Shown here piece after piece: positions 6,281 through 14,237 of a DNA stretch of 28,036 bases. The stretch covers positions 1 through 28,036 of the IMG/VR virus record IMGVR_UViG_3300032217_000553. One strand, 5' to 3'. A program made the translations under genes and the position numbers. The notes below the pieces were generated by a model, which saw nothing but the letters and a program-made list of their open reading frames with translations, ran no database searches and was not told the DNA's origin. How positions within the stretch are numbered: position 1 is the first letter of the stretch; the number at the start of each line of letters is the position of its first letter. The DNA comes from a virus.

Positions 6281-6419
6281 GTGTTTCCCAAAACACCATG
6301 CACCCAACAATGCTGTAAAGCACACCTAACGCAAAAGCCACATAAGACAACACACCAGGAAGTGAATGTGAAGCGATAAGCAACACAAACCCTGTGATTA
6401 GTGGCAGCAGGAAACGCAT
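6267..6419 (-). CDS. Small membrane protein
   Basis: This 50-residue protein has two hydrophobic segments, FLLPLITGFVLLIASHSL and VLSYVAFALGVLYSIVGCMV, and ends FWETHVKS. The ATG at 6417-6419 overlaps the SSB-like gene stop by one base, and the 3' end overlaps the resolvase start. No strong ribosome site is seen, so translation is probably coupled. The function is unknown. Confidence 0.6.
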   Translation of the reverse strand: MRFLLPLITGFVLLIASHSLPGVLSYVAFALGVLYSIVGCMVFWETHVKS

Positions 6420-6712
6420 TAGAAAGGCAAGTCGTTTACCGTGTCAGATAGTTTCGCTTGAGCGTTGTTGACAACCAACACAAACTTTTGTTTCTCATTG
6501 CCTTCTTTGTCAGTGTAAGTGTCAATCTTTTTGCCTAACAACCCGTTGATGGTTAGTGTGTCACCTTCTTTGACTGCCGGTGCAACCTGAAACCAACAAG
6601 TGTAAGCTTCAGTAAAAGTTGTGCCTTTGTTGGTGCGTGACTCAACAACCGACAAACCCTTACCGTCGAAAAAGATGCGGTCTACGATTCCTGTGAATGT
6701 TACTTGTGCCAT
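6419..6712 (-). CDS. SSB-like OB-fold single-stranded DNA-binding protein
   Basis: This 97-residue protein has a strand pattern that fits an OB fold: VTFTGIVDRIFF, then FTEAYTCWFQVAP, then VKEGDTLTINGLLGKKI, then KFVLVVNNAQA. It ends NDLPF, close to the DDxPF tip through which bacterial SSB recruits replication and repair partners. It is shorter than typical SSB (about 160 residues), lacking the long flexible linker. It likely coats single-stranded DNA during phage replication or recombination. The ATG at 6710-6712 has AAGGGA upstream; a longer frame to 6757 would overlap the preceding gene. Confidence 0.75.
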   Translation of the reverse strand: MAQVTFTGIVDRIFFDGKGLSVVESRTNKGTTFTEAYTCWFQVAPAVKEGDTLTINGLLGKKIDTYTDKEGNEKQKFVLVVNNAQAKLSDTVNDLPF

Positions 6713-6737
6713 TTTGTTTCCCTTCGTTTTTTTTATT

Positions 6738-7007
6738 CTATTGCCAAGGTATGACATGGGTGGGAGTCACACAATCGGAATGACCGCAAGTTCGTTTGCC
6801 AGGCATAAAATAATCTTCATTTATCATTGGTTGATCTTGTTCGTTGAAAGCTCCGTGCCAAGGTGTGCAACGTTCAGTGCCGTAAGTGATGATGTTGGCT
6901 CGGCGTTGACGACACGACGCACACAACAGGTTTGTGAGTTTGCGTTTGTTTTGGGCCACACACCAGGTGAACCCACAGCGAGCGCATTTGACTTTGTTCT
7001 CCAACAC
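6738..7007 (-). CDS. Zinc-finger / half-HNH-like protein (paralogue 2)
   Basis: This 89-residue protein has the same cysteine-histidine plan as the product of 2483-2860: CxxC at 8-11, CASC at 29-32, YGTERCTPWHG with Cys47, and PGKRTCGHSDCVTPTHV with Cys74, His76, Cys79 and His84. Unlike its paralogue it lacks the basic tail. The C-terminal block looks like the second half of an HNH zinc-bound nuclease. It starts with GTG at 7005-7007, ten bases after the preceding stop, with no clear ribosome site. Metal binding is likely; catalysis is unproven. Confidence 0.75.
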   Translation of the reverse strand: MLENKVKCARCGFTWCVAQNKRKLTNLLCASCRQRRANIITYGTERCTPWHGAFNEQDQPMINEDYFMPGKRTCGHSDCVTPTHVIPWQ

Positions 7008-7016
7008 ATTGTTAGT

Positions 7017-7403
7017 CTACTTAGCCCGATACGGTCTGTTAGGGATTGTGCCAGCGTCAACAGCGATTTGGTGGCAGCAAGGCCCACAGTAAAGTAGCCC
7101 TCGACCGTGTTTGCATTTAGGCATTGGTTGACCCGGTTTCTCAGATGGCAGGGTTTGAGCTGTTTCACGTCTTTGGTTTGTTAGTTGTGTTTCTTTAACT
7201 TGACGTGCTTTTGCAATAATGTGTTTTGGTTCAACCCACCCTATTTGTGGGTCTTGACGTGCAAGCAGTGAAGCTTCTTTAGCGGTTTCAAAATCAAGGT
7301 GACCAATAATTTCGTGCCAAACTTCAGCAGACAAATCAGATACTTTGCGGTTATCAACAATTGCTAAATAGTGCAGGATTTGTGTCACGTCACTGAGTCG
7401 CAT
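7017..7403 (-). CDS. Replication-associated zinc protein (possible helicase-loader-like)
   Basis: This protein has 128 residues from the ATG at 7401-7403, which has GAGGA eight bases upstream; an ATG at 7412 adds three residues. The N-terminal 70 residues are helical (VTQILHYLAIVDNRKVSD, AEVWHEIIGHLDFETAKEA, WVEPKHIIAKARQV), a pattern seen in actinophage proteins placed next to replication genes. The C-terminal part has CKHGRGLLYCGPCCH, a compact zinc site. It overlaps the end of the replication gene, so the two products are probably made together. A helicase-loader or replisome-accessory role is inferred from context only. Confidence 0.65.
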   Translation of the reverse strand: MRLSDVTQILHYLAIVDNRKVSDLSAEVWHEIIGHLDFETAKEASLLARQDPQIGWVEPKHIIAKARQVKETQLTNQRRETAQTLPSEKPGQPMPKCKHGRGLLYCGPCCHQIAVDAGTIPNRPYRAK

Positions 7404-8172
7404 TTTGTTCATCCTCTAATCGTTCGCGTTCAATCATTCGGGCAAGTTGTGCAGCACGTTCAGCGTCCTTGTCAACAAGTTTTTGTTTTGTTGGTGCAGT
7501 AACAAAATCTTCATCTAACCAGCGATCAGCGTTCAACCAGGATTCGGGGTGTGGGATGAATCGTTTGTCTGTGATTTGTGTTTTGTCAATCCATGTTTGT
7601 AACCCAGCAATTAGGGTTTCAGGGTTAGTGCGTTTCAGGGCTTTGATGTAAGCAAGCTTGGCCCTGCCTCGAGCAACTTTTCTAGGGTAAAGGTTATAAA
7701 AGGTTTCGAACTCACGCTCGATTCGAGCATTAGTTTCTTTAACTTGTTCTTCTTTAACTTGTTGTTCTTTAATTATGTTCTTCTTATGTGTATGCCTAGC
7801 CAACGTAGGCTCACCCAACGTAGGCTCAGCCAACGTAGGTTTTTGATACACGGTGACTGGATTAGTTTCAGTGGGGTCTTGGGTTTGATATATGTAGCCT
7901 GCAAGCTGACCGTGTTCGTTGCGTTCACGTTCCTCAGACTTTGATAAATAACCGAACTCGACGAGTTGTTTCAACATTGTGCTGATAGCCATGCGCCCCA
8001 CCCCATTAGCTTTAGCCAAGTTTTCTTCAGTTATCTTCCAACCAGGTGAATGGCTGAGCAACTGTGTGAGTAATCCGCGAGCCGCTAAAGTTAGACGGTT
8101 ATCTCTGATCCATGCGTTTGGGATTTGTGTGAACTCATCATCAAAAGAATGATGGCCTCTTATTAGACTCAT
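7390..8172 (-). CDS. Phage replication protein, N-terminal winged helix
   Basis: This 260-residue protein opens with FTQIPNAWIRDNRLTLAARG and then TEENLAKANGVGRMAISTML, a winged-helix typical of phage replisome-organiser and DnaD-like proteins. A low-complexity linker (residues about 110-145) contains PTLAE/PTLGE/PTLAR repeats and KEQQVKEEQVKE. The C-terminal domain has FYNLYPRKVARGRAKLAYIKAL and FIPHPESWLNADRWLDE, common in phage replication initiators. It probably binds the origin and recruits the helicase. The linker DNA itself carries direct repeats that may be the origin. The ATG is at 8170-8172; its AAGG site lies in a hairpin. Confidence 0.8.
   Translation of the reverse strand: MSLIRGHHSFDDEFTQIPNAWIRDNRLTLAARGLLTQLLSHSPGWKITEENLAKANGVGRMAISTMLKQLVEFGYLSKSEERERNEHGQLAGYIYQTQDPTETNPVTVYQKPTLAEPTLGEPTLARHTHKKNIIKEQQVKEEQVKETNARIEREFETFYNLYPRKVARGRAKLAYIKALKRTNPETLIAGLQTWIDKTQITDKRFIPHPESWLNADRWLDEDFVTAPTKQKLVDKDAERAAQLARMIERERLEDEQNATQ
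7735..7839 (-). repeat. Iteron-like direct repeats beside an AT-rich tract; candidate origin
   Basis: Inside the replication gene, CCAACGTAGGCTCA occurs at 7800-7813 and 7815-7828, and CCAACGTAGG again at 7830-7839, with a period of 15 bp. Next to it TTCTTTAACTTGTT occurs at 7735-7748 and 7750-7763, with a third partial TTCTTTAA at 7765-7772, again every 15 bp and very AT-rich. Iterons next to a meltable tract within the initiator gene match the layout of the lambda origin in gene O. The period is also five codons, so the repeats could be protein-level only. Confidence 0.45.
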
Positions 8173-8175
8173 TTA

Positions 8176-8268
8176 CTGCCTTATCTTCGGCAGTCGCCCA
8201 CTAGAATGGGTCTTGCCGATAGGTTGATATCGGTTGAGGGGCAAGTTCTTTAACGGGGCTTGCCTCTC
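8176..8268 (-). promoter_or_regulatory. Structured leader of the replication gene: four tandem hairpins
   Basis: Read on the minus strand, four stems follow one another: GAGAGGCAAG/CTTGCCCCTC (8268-8236, 10 pairs, one G-U), CCGATA/TATCGG (8233-8216), CCCA/TGGG with a flanking G-U (about 8211-8196), and CTGCC/GGCAG (8193-8176). The last ends four bases before the ATG and holds part of the AAGG ribosome site. None is followed by a U-tract on the minus strand. This is a gene-free stretch of 125 bp, and the structure suggests translational or processing control. Confidence 0.5.
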
Positions 8269-8297
8269 TCTTTAGTTTACTAGGTCAGATACTACGC

Positions 8298-8633
8298 CTA
8301 TTCTTCCGGTTCAACAACGAAACGCCCAAACTTGTCATCCAAACGCCACCAGCAGTCCCTCACAGCGTCATAAACAGGTTCAGACAAAGGGTTCGACCAA
8401 GTAGACAATTTCCACCCATAACGCCTCCCAGCCTCCGCAAAACCAGGGTTACTTTCCAAAAGAAAATTGGCATTCGAACACAACACAATAATGTTGCTAG
8501 GCACATCACGTTTCTTCGACCCACCACTGCCCCGATTAGCTCGATGTTGCGGAATCAAAGTTTCATCCTGACAGCCACAATGCAAACAATACTGATCACG
8601 TTTCAAAAACTTGCCAAACTCTTTTGGTGTCAC
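8298..8633 (-). CDS. HNH-type endonuclease
   Basis: This 111-residue protein has YCLHCGCQDETLIPQHRANR, a Cys pair leading into an H-R site, then GSGGSKKRDVPSNIIVLCSN, carrying the N and the second Cys position, then ESNPGFAEAGRRYGWKLS. The arrangement is that of a compact zinc-bound HNH domain. The C-terminal third (YDAVRDCWWRLDDKFG) may contact DNA. It starts with GTG at 8631-8633, overlapping the preceding TGA as GTGA. It is placed between the recombination genes and the replication gene. Its target is unknown. Confidence 0.75.
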   Translation of the reverse strand: MTPKEFGKFLKRDQYCLHCGCQDETLIPQHRANRGSGGSKKRDVPSNIIVLCSNANFLLESNPGFAEAGRRYGWKLSTWSNPLSEPVYDAVRDCWWRLDDKFGRFVVEPEE

Positions 8634-8965
8634 CTTTTAAACTCAAGTTCAACTTGCCGCCCAATTACACTCACCGCCATCAAGCTCGACTCAATGCTTT
8701 TCAGTTTCATTCTGATTCGTGTCGCTTCCGCTTTCGCAATGTCACGGGCGAGCCGAGCCTGAACAGCCTCCAACTTAGCAAGGTTAGTTCGGTCTGCAAT
8801 CGTTCCCTCATGAGCAATGAACGCTTTAGCCTCCACAGTGTCCAACGATGCTTCAGCTTCAGCCAGGTGACGTTCACTTTCATAAAGGGCTTGAATTCCC
8901 TTTTCCTGCAACCCCATCAACCGGTTCATTTCCTGAATCACGTTTTGTGGTGAAATAATTTCCAT
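8630..8965 (-). CDS. Coiled-coil protein in the recombination cluster
   Basis: This 111-residue, almost entirely helical and charged protein includes LYESERHLAEAEASLDTVEA and NLAKLEAVQARLARDIAKAEATRIR, long heptad-like runs that predict a coiled coil. The end is VSVIGRQVELEFKR. Proteins of this shape recur beside exonuclease/annealing genes in actinophages, with no assigned role; they might bridge recombination partners. The ATG at 8963-8965 follows AGGAGAGGG. A TTG at 8986 would be an alternative start. It overlaps the next gene. Confidence 0.65.
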   Translation of the reverse strand: MEIISPQNVIQEMNRLMGLQEKGIQALYESERHLAEAEASLDTVEAKAFIAHEGTIADRTNLAKLEAVQARLARDIAKAEATRIRMKLKSIESSLMAVSVIGRQVELEFKR

Positions 8966-9092
8966 ACCGAACAACCCTCTCCTCAAACACTTTTGTTAAA
9001 GCCGTGAACGTATTGACTTGACCCAACCTAAACTGTTCCCAAATCAGTTCCTCAAGTTCAGTCAGACTTGCTTTCAGTATCCTTTGATTCAC
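8880..9092 (-). CDS. Possible overlapping small gene
   Basis: This 70-codon frame starts with GTG at 9090-9092, preceded by a perfect AAGGAG at good spacing. The first 43 residues (SLTELEELIWEQFRLGQVNT, then FTALTKVFEERVVRYG) look protein-like and fill the 92-nt gap between two better genes. It overlaps the annealing-protein gene by 35 bases at its 5' end and the coiled-coil gene by 86 bases at its 3' end, much more than is usual here. The second half reads poorly. It is either a real overlapping gene or a coincidence. Confidence 0.4.
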   Translation of the reverse strand: MNQRILKASLTELEELIWEQFRLGQVNTFTALTKVFEERVVRYGNYFTTKRDSGNEPVDGVAGKGNSSPL

Positions 9093-9552
9093 GACCCAAC
9101 TCCTTCAACGCTTCAAGAACATCGGGTGCAACTTGAGCAGCAACCGCTTCACTATAAAGCAAGCGTAAACCGTCAACACTCAAACCATTCGCTTCAGCAA
9201 CCCAATCCCTAGCCCTGGCAACCTTAGCCATTTCCTCACGACTAGCACGCTTATTCCCTGAATAACCTGCATTAGCCAAAGCCCTACCAATCGCACTTGT
9301 TTCAGCGTTCTCAAGGGCAGAAGTTTTATTCGCACCACCACCCCCATCAATTTCAAAAGCGTGACCCGTAGCTTTAGGTAAGTCATCAATCAAATCCAAG
9401 TAAACAGTTGCTTTCACAACCCAGGTTGAAACGGCACGGTCAGTTTCTGTTGTCAAGTTTTCGGTAATAATCCGGCCACTAGGGTTATCCGCATAAAAAC
9501 GTTTGATACGTTCCTCAACGGTTTCATAATCTTTCAAATTAAACATTGCCAT
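9058..9552 (-). CDS. ERF/Sak-like single-strand annealing protein
   Basis: This 164-residue protein begins MAMFNLKDYETVEERIKRF. It has a strand-rich core with STWVVKATVYLD and ATGHAFEIDGGGGANKTS, and then the telling helix ALENAETSAIGRALANAGYS followed by KRASREEM. This set matches phage single-strand annealing proteins of the ERF/Sak type. It would anneal single strands made by the exonuclease encoded next to it. The ATG at 9550-9552 overlaps the exonuclease TAA and has AAGGGAG upstream. Which annealase subfamily it belongs to is uncertain. Confidence 0.75.
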   Translation of the reverse strand: MAMFNLKDYETVEERIKRFYADNPSGRIITENLTTETDRAVSTWVVKATVYLDLIDDLPKATGHAFEIDGGGGANKTSALENAETSAIGRALANAGYSGNKRASREEMAKVARARDWVAEANGLSVDGLRLLYSEAVAAQVAPDVLEALKELGRESKDTESKSD

Positions 9553-10430
9553 TATTTGACTCCCTTTTTGAATTGAATAAATGGTGCGCCACCATTCCGA
9601 CTTGTTAAAGTCAAAACAGTTTGCCCATTGTAAGTGCCATTTTTAGCACCCAACATTTGATCTATCGTTGCCGACTTACATTTATTGAGTTCAGTTTCAG
9701 CAGCAACAAATCGGTCTTGCGCCAAACTCAAATGCTCCCACAAATCACCCAACTCAACACTTTCATCACTAATCTCAGGTGACAAAGCTCGCACCGTTTC
9801 ATAAGTTGATTTAGACCCATCCCATTCAGGTGGCAACCCTTGTTCAACATGTTCAACCCAACGGCGAACAGAACCCAACATCGACTCAACTTCAAAGTCA
9901 TCCCAAATAACAGGGTATTCAGTCAAGTCGCCACCAGCAACAGCAACAACACGACCCTGCCGAATACCAGTAACCCACATATACCAAAGCACCTGATACT
10001 TGTAATGCAGTGGCAGGCCATCAAAAAACGGTAAACGTGAAAATTTGATTTCTAATATTTCAAGTGAACCATCAGGATGTTCAATTACCCCATCAGGGTT
10101 AGCGTGCGCCCAATCATGTTGCAACGAAGCCCAAGTCCCTGTTTCATAAACTTTCAAACCAGGATTCTCAGCAGCAAAAATGTCGCGGATAGGTGCTTCA
10201 AAAGCAGACCCCAACTTCATAGCCATAGAAGGCACAACATGAGAATCAATCAAACCACAAGCCTTAGCCCAAGCAGTGTAAGACGACTCCCAAGGATTCA
10301 CACCCAAAATAGCCCCAACTTGTGATCCACCAACAGCACCTAACCGTTGCTCATGCCAAGCATCAGAACCAGACTCGTGTGAACCAATCAGTTTCCCTTT
10401 ACCCAACAAATTTATTGCAGAATCAATCAT
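9552..10430 (-). CDS. YqaJ/lambda-exonuclease-type recombination nuclease
   Basis: This 292-residue nuclease of the PD-(D/E)XK class has WHEQRLGAVGGSQVGAILG near residues 25-43, then GSAFEAPIRDIF with E78, then HANPDGVIE with D113, then LEILEIKF with E127 and K129, and KYQVLWYMWVTG with Q146. This is the motif order of YqaJ-like viral recombinases and lambda exonuclease, which resect duplex ends 5' to 3'. It forms the usual pair with the annealing protein encoded directly downstream. The ATG at 10428-10430 has AAGGG upstream. The region after about 210 is helical and may serve oligomerisation. Confidence 0.88.
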   Translation of the reverse strand: MIDSAINLLGKGKLIGSHESGSDAWHEQRLGAVGGSQVGAILGVNPWESSYTAWAKACGLIDSHVVPSMAMKLGSAFEAPIRDIFAAENPGLKVYETGTWASLQHDWAHANPDGVIEHPDGSLEILEIKFSRLPFFDGLPLHYKYQVLWYMWVTGIRQGRVVAVAGGDLTEYPVIWDDFEVESMLGSVRRWVEHVEQGLPPEWDGSKSTYETVRALSPEISDESVELGDLWEHLSLAQDRFVAAETELNKCKSATIDQMLGAKNGTYNGQTVLTLTSRNGGAPFIQFKKGVK

Positions 10431-10461
10431 TTTTAAACCCTTCACCTAGTAAGGTCATTTT

Positions 10462-10716
10462 ATGACTACCCACAGACAAACCCCACACCAGGTGTTAGAT
10501 GATGCAATCAAAAATAATGGTGGCACAGAATGTCAACAACTGCCTGACGTGTTTTATCCTGAAGACATTTTTGAACGTGATGGCAAAAGATTAGCCGAAA
10601 TGACAGCGAAAGCTGTTTGTGCAAGATGCCCCATTGTTTTGCCGTGTCAACAATACGCTATTGCTACTGGTGAACCTTATGGTGTTTGGGGTGGGTTGCT
10701 CGCTTCAGAGCGTTGA
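10462..10716 (+). CDS. WhiB-family iron-sulfur transcription factor
   Basis: This 84-residue protein has the four iron-sulfur cysteines C24, C53, C56 and C62 (VCARCPIVLPC) and the family turn GVWGG at 74-78. It is short after the turn, ending LLASER, so it lacks the long basic tail some WhiB proteins use for DNA contact. WhiB proteins bind the host sigma factor and alter transcription. It is the only complete plus-strand gene. Its ATG is 31 bp from the divergent exonuclease ATG, and its 3' end overlaps the convergent holin gene by 12 bases. AAGG lies upstream. It implies an actinobacterial host. Confidence 0.93.
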   Translation: MTTHRQTPHQVLDDAIKNNGGTECQQLPDVFYPEDIFERDGKRLAEMTAKAVCARCPIVLPCQQYAIATGEPYGVWGGLLASER

Positions 10717-10902
10717 CTTATATCCACCAATAGATGTGAGGATAGATAACAGGGCTGAGCCACCAGCAACCGCTAGAAGCCCCAACACGTCGACCTGAAG
10801 TATATTCACGACCCCTGCCCCTAAAACCGCTGTGGCAGTCTGTGCAGCCGTCTTAATGGCACGTTCGAGTGCGTAGTTCCAAAACTTTTTATCGTTTAGC
10901 AT
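10705..10902 (-). CDS. Holin-like membrane protein
   Basis: This protein has 65 residues from the ATG at 10900-10902, with AAGGA upstream. A charged N-terminus (MLNDKKFWNYALERAIK) precedes two hydrophobic spans, TATAVLGAGVVNILQV and VLGLLAVAGGSALLSILTSI, ending GGYKSTL. This matches small r1t-like actinophage holins, which open the membrane at lysis. It overlaps the endolysin gene and is the last gene of the late block. Confidence 0.75.
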   Translation of the reverse strand: MLNDKKFWNYALERAIKTAAQTATAVLGAGVVNILQVDVLGLLAVAGGSALLSILTSIGGYKSTL

Positions 10903-11308
10903 TTTGTTCCTTAATGTGTTTGACGGGATCAATCAAATCTGCAAAAGCAGCTAGTGACGGATTAGATTTTTTACTCATTGCAATGTGAACATGTGGGCCT
11001 GTTGAGGCTGTTCCGGTTGAACCCATGTTGCCGATTTTGGTTAAACCAATCACAACTTTTGCACCAACTTTGAGTTTGCTTGGTTGTGCCAGGTGAGCGT
11101 ATAAAAGAAACTTGTCATCTTTAGTTGTTTGAATCACAACATTACCGATAACGTCGCTCCAATAAACAGCGGTCACCGTTCCTGAAGTGATTGCACGCCC
11201 ATTCCAGGTTGTCCAATCAGCCCCACCATGTTTCCCACCATTGCGGAAACCCTCGGTTGCACCAAACTGTGATCCACGATTCTTTGACGGTTCACGATAC
11301 CTAGCCAT
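10889..11308 (-). CDS. Endolysin, M23-family zinc metallopeptidase
   Basis: This 139-residue protein has the M23 (lysostaphin-type) ligands and catalytic residues: HGGAD with H27 and D31, YAHLAQP with H72, and GPHVHIAM with H106 and H108. The surrounding strand pattern (GTVTAVYW, GNVVIQT, KIGNMGSTGTAS) is typical. It would cut peptide cross-bridges of peptidoglycan. It has no separate cell-wall-binding domain and no signal peptide, so release would depend on the neighbouring holin. The ATG at 11306-11308 is clear. It could instead be a virion-borne wall hydrolase, but the holin neighbour favours lysis. Confidence 0.85.
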   Translation of the reverse strand: MARYREPSKNRGSQFGATEGFRNGGKHGGADWTTWNGRAITSGTVTAVYWSDVIGNVVIQTTKDDKFLLYAHLAQPSKLKVGAKVVIGLTKIGNMGSTGTASTGPHVHIAMSKKSNPSLAAFADLIDPVKHIKEQNAKR

Positions 11309-11310
11309 TT

Positions 11311-13905
11311 TTATCCAATCCGATAAGTAATCATTGTTGAGCTTGAAACTACACGTGACCGCCAGCGTGATGATTCGGTTGCTGGTGTGGTGGCTGTGCC
11401 AACTATTGTGTGACCTGTGTTAGATGTCACTGTGACAACTGTCGAACCAGTGTTGATAATTGACCAATCGAATGACGTGTTATTTGAAACACTTACAAAA
11501 CCGCCAGCTATGTAACTGCCCTGCGTTCCAACTGGTAACTGTAAGTTCGCTGCGACACCTGAATAGGTGATTATGCCGGTTTGAAGTTCGGCTAGTGTCA
11601 ATGTTGCGGCAGCGGTTTTTGCGGTTGGTGTGGGTTGAATAACATACGGATAAGTTGCAACTGCTGCGTTCATTGTTTGCACACCAGTAAACGTTGCCGA
11701 TGCACCGCTAAAGTTTCCCGCATTATCAATCGAGGCTAGTAGCACACCTTCGGCTGTATAGGTTTCTAATGCTGCACCCGATGAATCATTTGTTGAACTT
11801 GCATAAATTTTTAGAGCGGATGCACCACTGCCACGCTTGCCACGAATGTTCATACTGCCGATTAGTTCGGTATAACCAGAGTTGTCGACAGTGACAGTCG
11901 ATGCTGGTGTTCCAGATGAAGTCAACCATTGCTGTTCGATACCGTAGCCAACAACTGTTCCTCCAGTGCCTGTTCCCGATGGCCCAGAGTTTACAACCAC
12001 AAAAGTAGTGGTGGTTGGAGTGCTGTAAATGTCATAAATCTGGTTGAACAAAGTTTCGCTGTTGCCCGTGATGCGGATTCTTTGACCGGCAATGAGACCG
12101 TGAGCGACAGAAGTCGTGACGGTAATGTTTGTGCCATCGCTACTAACAGCAGTTATTGTTCGTGATACTGTTGCTGGTATTTTTGTTGTTATAGCAGGTG
12201 AACCAGGTGCAGTTGAGGTTGCCGTTGTTGCACCATTAGGGTCAACTTTTAGCAGGCTTGTGCCAGCTGAGTTTTGCACTTGCAAAATGTCAGCAACCTG
12301 ACTTGACGCACCACGAATAACCTCGCCAACCACGTTAACGTTGCGAGCCACTATGGAAGATTGTGAAGCCAAGCTCACAGTTCCAGCAACCGTTTGTGCG
12401 CCTGTTGTTGCATTCAAATAAGACACAGTGAACGGGGTTGTGTTTGTGACAGCAGTGACAACAAATGTGCCGTTGTAGCCCGTCGGTGTGATACCGGCAA
12501 CCGTAATCAGATCGCCAACAGCAGCGTTAGTAGCCGTAGTTGTTGTAATTGTGGCTGTTGTTCCGTTACCTGATGTTGCTGTTGTCGCACCGCCGACAGC
12601 GGTGAGGATTGGTTTTGTTGTGCCTGTGAAAGTTTGACCGACAGCGTTCACACCGTTGACGATTGTGCCACCCGAAATCTGGGTTTGAATCAAGTCGCCG
12701 TTTTGGTTTGCGTTGCCTCTAGTGATTGCACCAACAGTTGTTGTGGCACTAGGTGTCACGTTGACTCGTGCAACATAATCAGCCGTGCCCAAAGTGAGGC
12801 GACCACCAGCAGTCATTGAGGCCGAAGGCGTTGTGTTGCTTTGCCATTCTTGAGCCACCGCAGTCTGCCCCGACAGACCGTTAACAATCAAACCTTTATC
12901 GGTTGTTGCAGCTGGGGTAATCGTTTGCGTGCCGGTGAACGTTTGGGTGGCAGTCAAATCAGCGACACCAGTGACAGCACCAGTGCGAGTGTTAACCGAA
13001 GTCACACCGCCACCAGAACCATTAGCAGCAGCTGTCAAACGGCCTTTAGCGTCAACAGTAATATTTGCGTTCGTATAAGAACCAGCAGTGACAGCAGTAT
13101 CAGCCAAACCAAGTTCAGCTGCTGAGCTAGTTCCCGAGTTTGTTATAGGTGCAGTAACACTCACAACACCTGATGATCCAGCAGCACCTGTTGCACCGGT
13201 GGCACCAGTCGCCCCAGTTGTTCCCTGAATACCCTGAATACCTTGGATACCTTGAGGCCCTTGAGGCCCAGTCGGCCCAACAGCACCAACATTCACAATA
13301 ATCAACAACACATGATGATTGTTAGGGAAGTTAGTTGTTCCAGTACCAGCAGAAGTCACAAAAGTAACAGGAAAGTTGTCCCAGGTAGAGTTATAGGTTG
13401 GGGTTGCAGTGACCTCCCATTTTTGATAACTCGTTGCATCATTAGCATCCTGAATAATAAGAAAATCACCTTGATTAATTAAGTCAAGAAACAGTGAATC
13501 GTCTTGCCCATCACGGTCAATATGGTTCACACGAATTGCAGTTGAACTTATTTGTGTGCTGTTATTCCAACCAAGTTGATTAGCAGTCGGATCACCAGAA
13601 GTTGTATTTGTTTTAGTCGTGTAATGGTAATGCGAGCTTGACCCACCCGTTGCGCCTGTCGCTCCGGTATCGCCTTTAACGCCTTGAATACCTTGAGGCC
13701 CTTGAGCGCCTGTTACGCCTGTTGCACCTGTCGCACCCGTATCACCCTTAACGCCCTGTAAACCTGTTGCCCCAGTTGCCCCTGTTGCGCCCGTAGCCCC
13801 CGTGTCACCCTTCTCACCCTTAGCAACATAAACAGCGACATTCTTTTTAGCAACCTCGCTAATGGTTACTGTGTCAACCGGTGTTGCAATGATTTGCACT
13901 GGCAT
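11311..13905 (-). CDS. Collagen-like tail fibre protein
   Basis: This 864-residue protein has two blocks of Gly-x-y repeats, at about 30-87 ([16 protein letters not shown]) and about 212-250 ([16 protein letters not shown]), which form collagen-like trimers. Between and after them come beta-rich, Thr/Val-rich domains, including the tail-fibre signature [21 protein letters not shown]-like segment and [10 protein letters not shown]. Two Ig-like segments, around [18 protein letters not shown] and [14 protein letters not shown], sit later in the protein. It is likely the receptor-binding or stabilising fibre. The ATG at 13903-13905 overlaps the previous stop. Nothing suggests a frameshift. Confidence 0.85.
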   Translation of the reverse strand: MPVQIIATPVDTVTISEVAKKNVAVYVAKGEKGDTGATGATGATGATGLQGVKGDTGATGATGVTGAQGPQGIQGVKGDTGATGATGGSSSHYHYTTKTNTTSGDPTANQLGWNNSTQISSTAIRVNHIDRDGQDDSLFLDLINQGDFLIIQDANDATSYQKWEVTATPTYNSTWDNFPVTFVTSAGTGTTNFPNNHHVLLIIVNVGAVGPTGPQGPQGIQGIQGIQGTTGATGATGATGAAGSSGVVSVTAPITNSGTSSAAELGLADTAVTAGSYTNANITVDAKGRLTAAANGSGGGVTSVNTRTGAVTGVADLTATQTFTGTQTITPAATTDKGLIVNGLSGQTAVAQEWQSNTTPSASMTAGGRLTLGTADYVARVNVTPSATTTVGAITRGNANQNGDLIQTQISGGTIVNGVNAVGQTFTGTTKPILTAVGGATTATSGNGTTATITTTTATNAAVGDLITVAGITPTGYNGTFVVTAVTNTTPFTVSYLNATTGAQTVAGTVSLASQSSIVARNVNVVGEVIRGASSQVADILQVQNSAGTSLLKVDPNGATTATSTAPGSPAITTKIPATVSRTITAVSSDGTNITVTTSVAHGLIAGQRIRITGNSETLFNQIYDIYSTPTTTTFVVVNSGPSGTGTGGTVVGYGIEQQWLTSSGTPASTVTVDNSGYTELIGSMNIRGKRGSGASALKIYASSTNDSSGAALETYTAEGVLLASIDNAGNFSGASATFTGVQTMNAAVATYPYVIQPTPTAKTAAATLTLAELQTGIITYSGVAANLQLPVGTQGSYIAGGFVSVSNNTSFDWSIINTGSTVVTVTSNTGHTIVGTATTPATESSRWRSRVVSSSTMITYRIG

Positions 13906-14237
13906 TATTTGACCACTTCAAGGCTAACCGTGACAGTTCCTTGCACCAGGCGAATCACAACACCAGTGCCAGCATTAGTAAGCTCCAACGCCCAGTTATA
14001 TAGTTTCTTAGTCATTAACGCCGTGTTAGTTGCACTCCAAGTCATCGACACTTTACCTGTCAAAACCGTGATAGTTGGAGTCACCTCAAACAACAAAGTT
14101 GCAGCAGCATCCTCACGCACCTGAGCTTTAGCAGTAAACCCAGTCAAATCAAAAACAGTGCCATTTTCATTTGTGTAAACGTATTCACGCACAAAAGTTG
14201 CACCAGCATCCACAAAAAGATTATCCGAAACAGCCAC
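13905..14237 (-). CDS. Small beta-sandwich structural protein
   Basis: This 110-residue protein is predicted as alternating beta strands ([73 protein letters not shown]). It resembles the small Ig-like baseplate or fibre-adaptor proteins (BppU N-domain style) that precede fibres. It starts with GTG at 14235-14237, directly after the previous stop, with GGGAG upstream. Its place before the fibre gene suggests an attachment or chaperone role, inferred from position. Confidence 0.65.
   Translation of the reverse strand: MAVSDNLFVDAGATFVREYVYTNENGTVFDLTGFTAKAQVREDAAATLLFEVTPTITVLTGKVSMTWSATNTALMTKKLYNWALELTNAGTGVVIRLVQGTVTVSLEVVK

Noticed and set aside
13190-13830. CRISPR-like or tandem repeat array
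   Set aside because: The short repeats are Gly-x-y codons of the collagen-like fibre, without constant spacers.
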